Shown piece by piece: positions 62,917 to 64,000 of a stretch of 64,000 nucleotides of DNA. The notes under the pieces are model-generated. The model was not told the origin of the DNA and did not search any database. It saw only the letters and a list, made by a program, of their open reading frames with translations. Made by a program: the position numbers and the translations under genes. This DNA is from Oligoflexia bacterium (GTDB taxonomy: Bacteria; Bdellovibrionota_G; JALEGL01), in assembly GCA_035326705.1 (NCBI GenBank), contig DAOLES010000002.1, positions 107,660-171,659 of the forward strand. Direction: 5' to 3'. Position 1 is the first letter of the stretch. Each line of letters opens with the position of its first letter.

Positions 62917-63930
62917 TTAAAGATTATTTTGTGGAGGAGGGGCACCTTTTTTCAGTTGATAGTATTTTACGGCATGTAAATGTTGCTGGTAGGTTTTTGA
63001 AAAATAATGCTGGTTTTGATTGCCCATGGCCACAAAATACAAGTAATCAGTTTTTGCGGGGTTCACCGCTGCCTTGATTGCAGTAAGGCCAGGATTAGCA
63101 ATAGGACCAGGAGGTAAACCTTTGATCATATAAGTATTGTAAGGTGTTAGTGTTTTTAAATGCTTGCGAGTTAAGTTGCCATCAAAACCTTTAATTCCAT
63201 AAATAACGGTTGGGTCAGTCTGTAAGGGCATATTTAGTTTAAGTCGATTGTGAAAAACAGAAGAAATAATAGGTTGTTCAGGTATATTGCTGGATTCTTT
63301 TTCAATGATTGAGGCTAAGGTAATCCATTCTAAAAGGGATAATCCTAGGCGCTTGGCTTTGACTTGGTCAGGTATAGGCAAGTTGAGTTTGAATTGGTCG
63401 TGCATGGTGTGCAGGACTTTGTTGACGGGAGTGTTTTTTTCAAACAGATAGGTGTCAGGGAATAAAAACCCTTCAAAGCTTTGACCTGGAATAGAAAAAA
63501 TTTTGCATAAATCTGGATCAAAAACGGCATCTAAAAAGTCTTTTTTACTGACAATTTGATTTCTTTCTAAAATATCAGCGATTTCGTACGAGTTTAAACC
63601 TTCAGTAATGGTGACACTGTAAAGTTTGACTGAACCTTTAAGTAAAGCATCTTTGAGTTTTTGAAAGCTTTCACGTTCTTTAAACTCATATTCTCCCGGT
63701 TTAAGTTTTTTAGCAATATTGTTTAGGCGTAAGTAAGCATAAAATAATTTTGGATGGGATGTAATATTCTTTTCAGCCAATAAATAACTAATGCTTTTTG
63801 CAGAGGCATTTTTTGGAACAGTAACCGTTTGTTTTTTTTGATGTGCTGGAGATAAATAAATGAGTTGTAAAAACCATAAACCGCAAACAAAAACAACAGC
63901 CCCAACAGCCAACTGAAAAAATTTCATCAT
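62917..63930 (-). CDS. mltG: Endolytic murein transglycosylase MltG
   Basis: A 337-residue YceG/MltG enzyme that cuts nascent glycan strands. An N-terminal transmembrane helix (FQLAVGAVVFVCGLWFLQL), a LysM-like part, SVTITEGLNSYEIADIL, then the catalytic ASIIEKESSNIPEQP (EKES at 210-213), NRLKLNMPLQTDPTVIYG and YMIKGLPPGPIANPG. Full length. Confidence 0.95.
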   Translation of the reverse strand: MMKFFQLAVGAVVFVCGLWFLQLIYLSPAHQKKQTVTVPKNASAKSISYLLAEKNITSHPKLFYAYLRLNNIAKKLKPGEYEFKERESFQKLKDALLKGSVKLYSVTITEGLNSYEIADILERNQIVSKKDFLDAVFDPDLCKIFSIPGQSFEGFLFPDTYLFEKNTPVNKVLHTMHDQFKLNLPIPDQVKAKRLGLSLLEWITLASIIEKESSNIPEQPIISSVFHNRLKLNMPLQTDPTVIYGIKGFDGNLTRKHLKTLTPYNTYMIKGLPPGPIANPGLTAIKAAVNPAKTDYLYFVAMGNQNQHYFSKTYQQHLHAVKYYQLKKGAPPPQNNL

Positions 63931-64000
63931 CAGTAGAATACTATTAGATTAAAAAGGAAAAATTAGCCAGTTTTGGGTTGATGATAACTTATAGAACTTT

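Noticed and set aside
1..64000. tRNA or rRNA genes, CRISPR arrays, transposases, prophage or restriction systems
   Set aside because: None was seen on either strand; the repeats present are short palindromic or direct repeats without regular spacer arrays.

Overview
The window is AT-rich, gene-dense chromosomal DNA from a Gram-negative bacterium. Evidence for the cell plan is LolA and a LolB-like lipoprotein, a Wzi-like barrel, several other predicted outer-membrane beta-barrels, many signal peptides and lipoboxes, and MltG. The mix of a Bacillus-type leucine dehydrogenase, RNase J, an FHA-GGDEF-like protein, tandem PilZ domains and a predicted sphingolipid locus fits the old deltaproteobacterial groups, most like Bdellovibrionota. 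That placement is an inference from gene content. No tRNA, rRNA, CRISPR array, transposase or prophage was seen.

Layout. 1-8.4 kb: an edge-truncated DUF2071 protein, two small secreted proteins, a gene split by an amber codon, leucine dehydrogenase, an NlpC/P60 lipoprotein, argS, an M14 peptidase-like protein lacking the usual catalytic Glu, and a CpxP-like metal-binding protein. 8.5-14.5 kb: lipB, a 0.7-kb gene-free stretch full of hairpins and repeats, then hisS-aspS-rnhB-yraN-GNAT. A 29-bp perfect inverted repeat straddles the aspS stop. 14.6-19.3 kb: GDP-mannose synthesis (ManC) between two GT4 glycosyltransferases. 19.3-29.8 kb: a lipid-exporter-like RND protein with an outer-membrane partner, an LtaS-like phosphoglycerol transferase facing DgkA, and a small protein/Wzi/vWA/ankyrin operon.

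29.9-35.1 kb is the most interesting region. A CerR-like SDR, a GNAT-fold acyltransferase, a UPF0104 membrane protein, a serine palmitoyltransferase and an Asp/Asn-hydroxylase-like dioxygenase lie side by side. Together they read as a bacterial ceramide pathway with a hydroxylation step. The neighbouring exporter, phosphoglycerol transferase, DAG kinase and glycosyltransferases could add headgroups and move the lipid outward.

35.1-49.6 kb: a histidine kinase with a REC-only regulator, secreted and barrel proteins, rpe, def-fmt, a tandem PilZ protein with a 36-residue membrane peptide upstream, a paralogous secreted pair, hemW, an Agl23-like membrane glycosyltransferase, anmK, an FHA protein whose GGDEF site is destroyed but whose RxxD c-di-GMP site is kept, and rsmE. 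49.7-64 kb: a TPR lipoprotein, a LolB-like lipoprotein, an orphan Opp-type ATPase translationally coupled to RNase J, the DUF4130/radical-SAM pair, ftsK, lolA, rimO, a secreted protein and mltG.

Several genes without a Shine-Dalgarno have a -10 box about 9-10 nt before the start codon, which suggests leaderless mRNAs. Starts were moved from the longest ORF where family length, a ribosome binding site or a signal peptide supported it.
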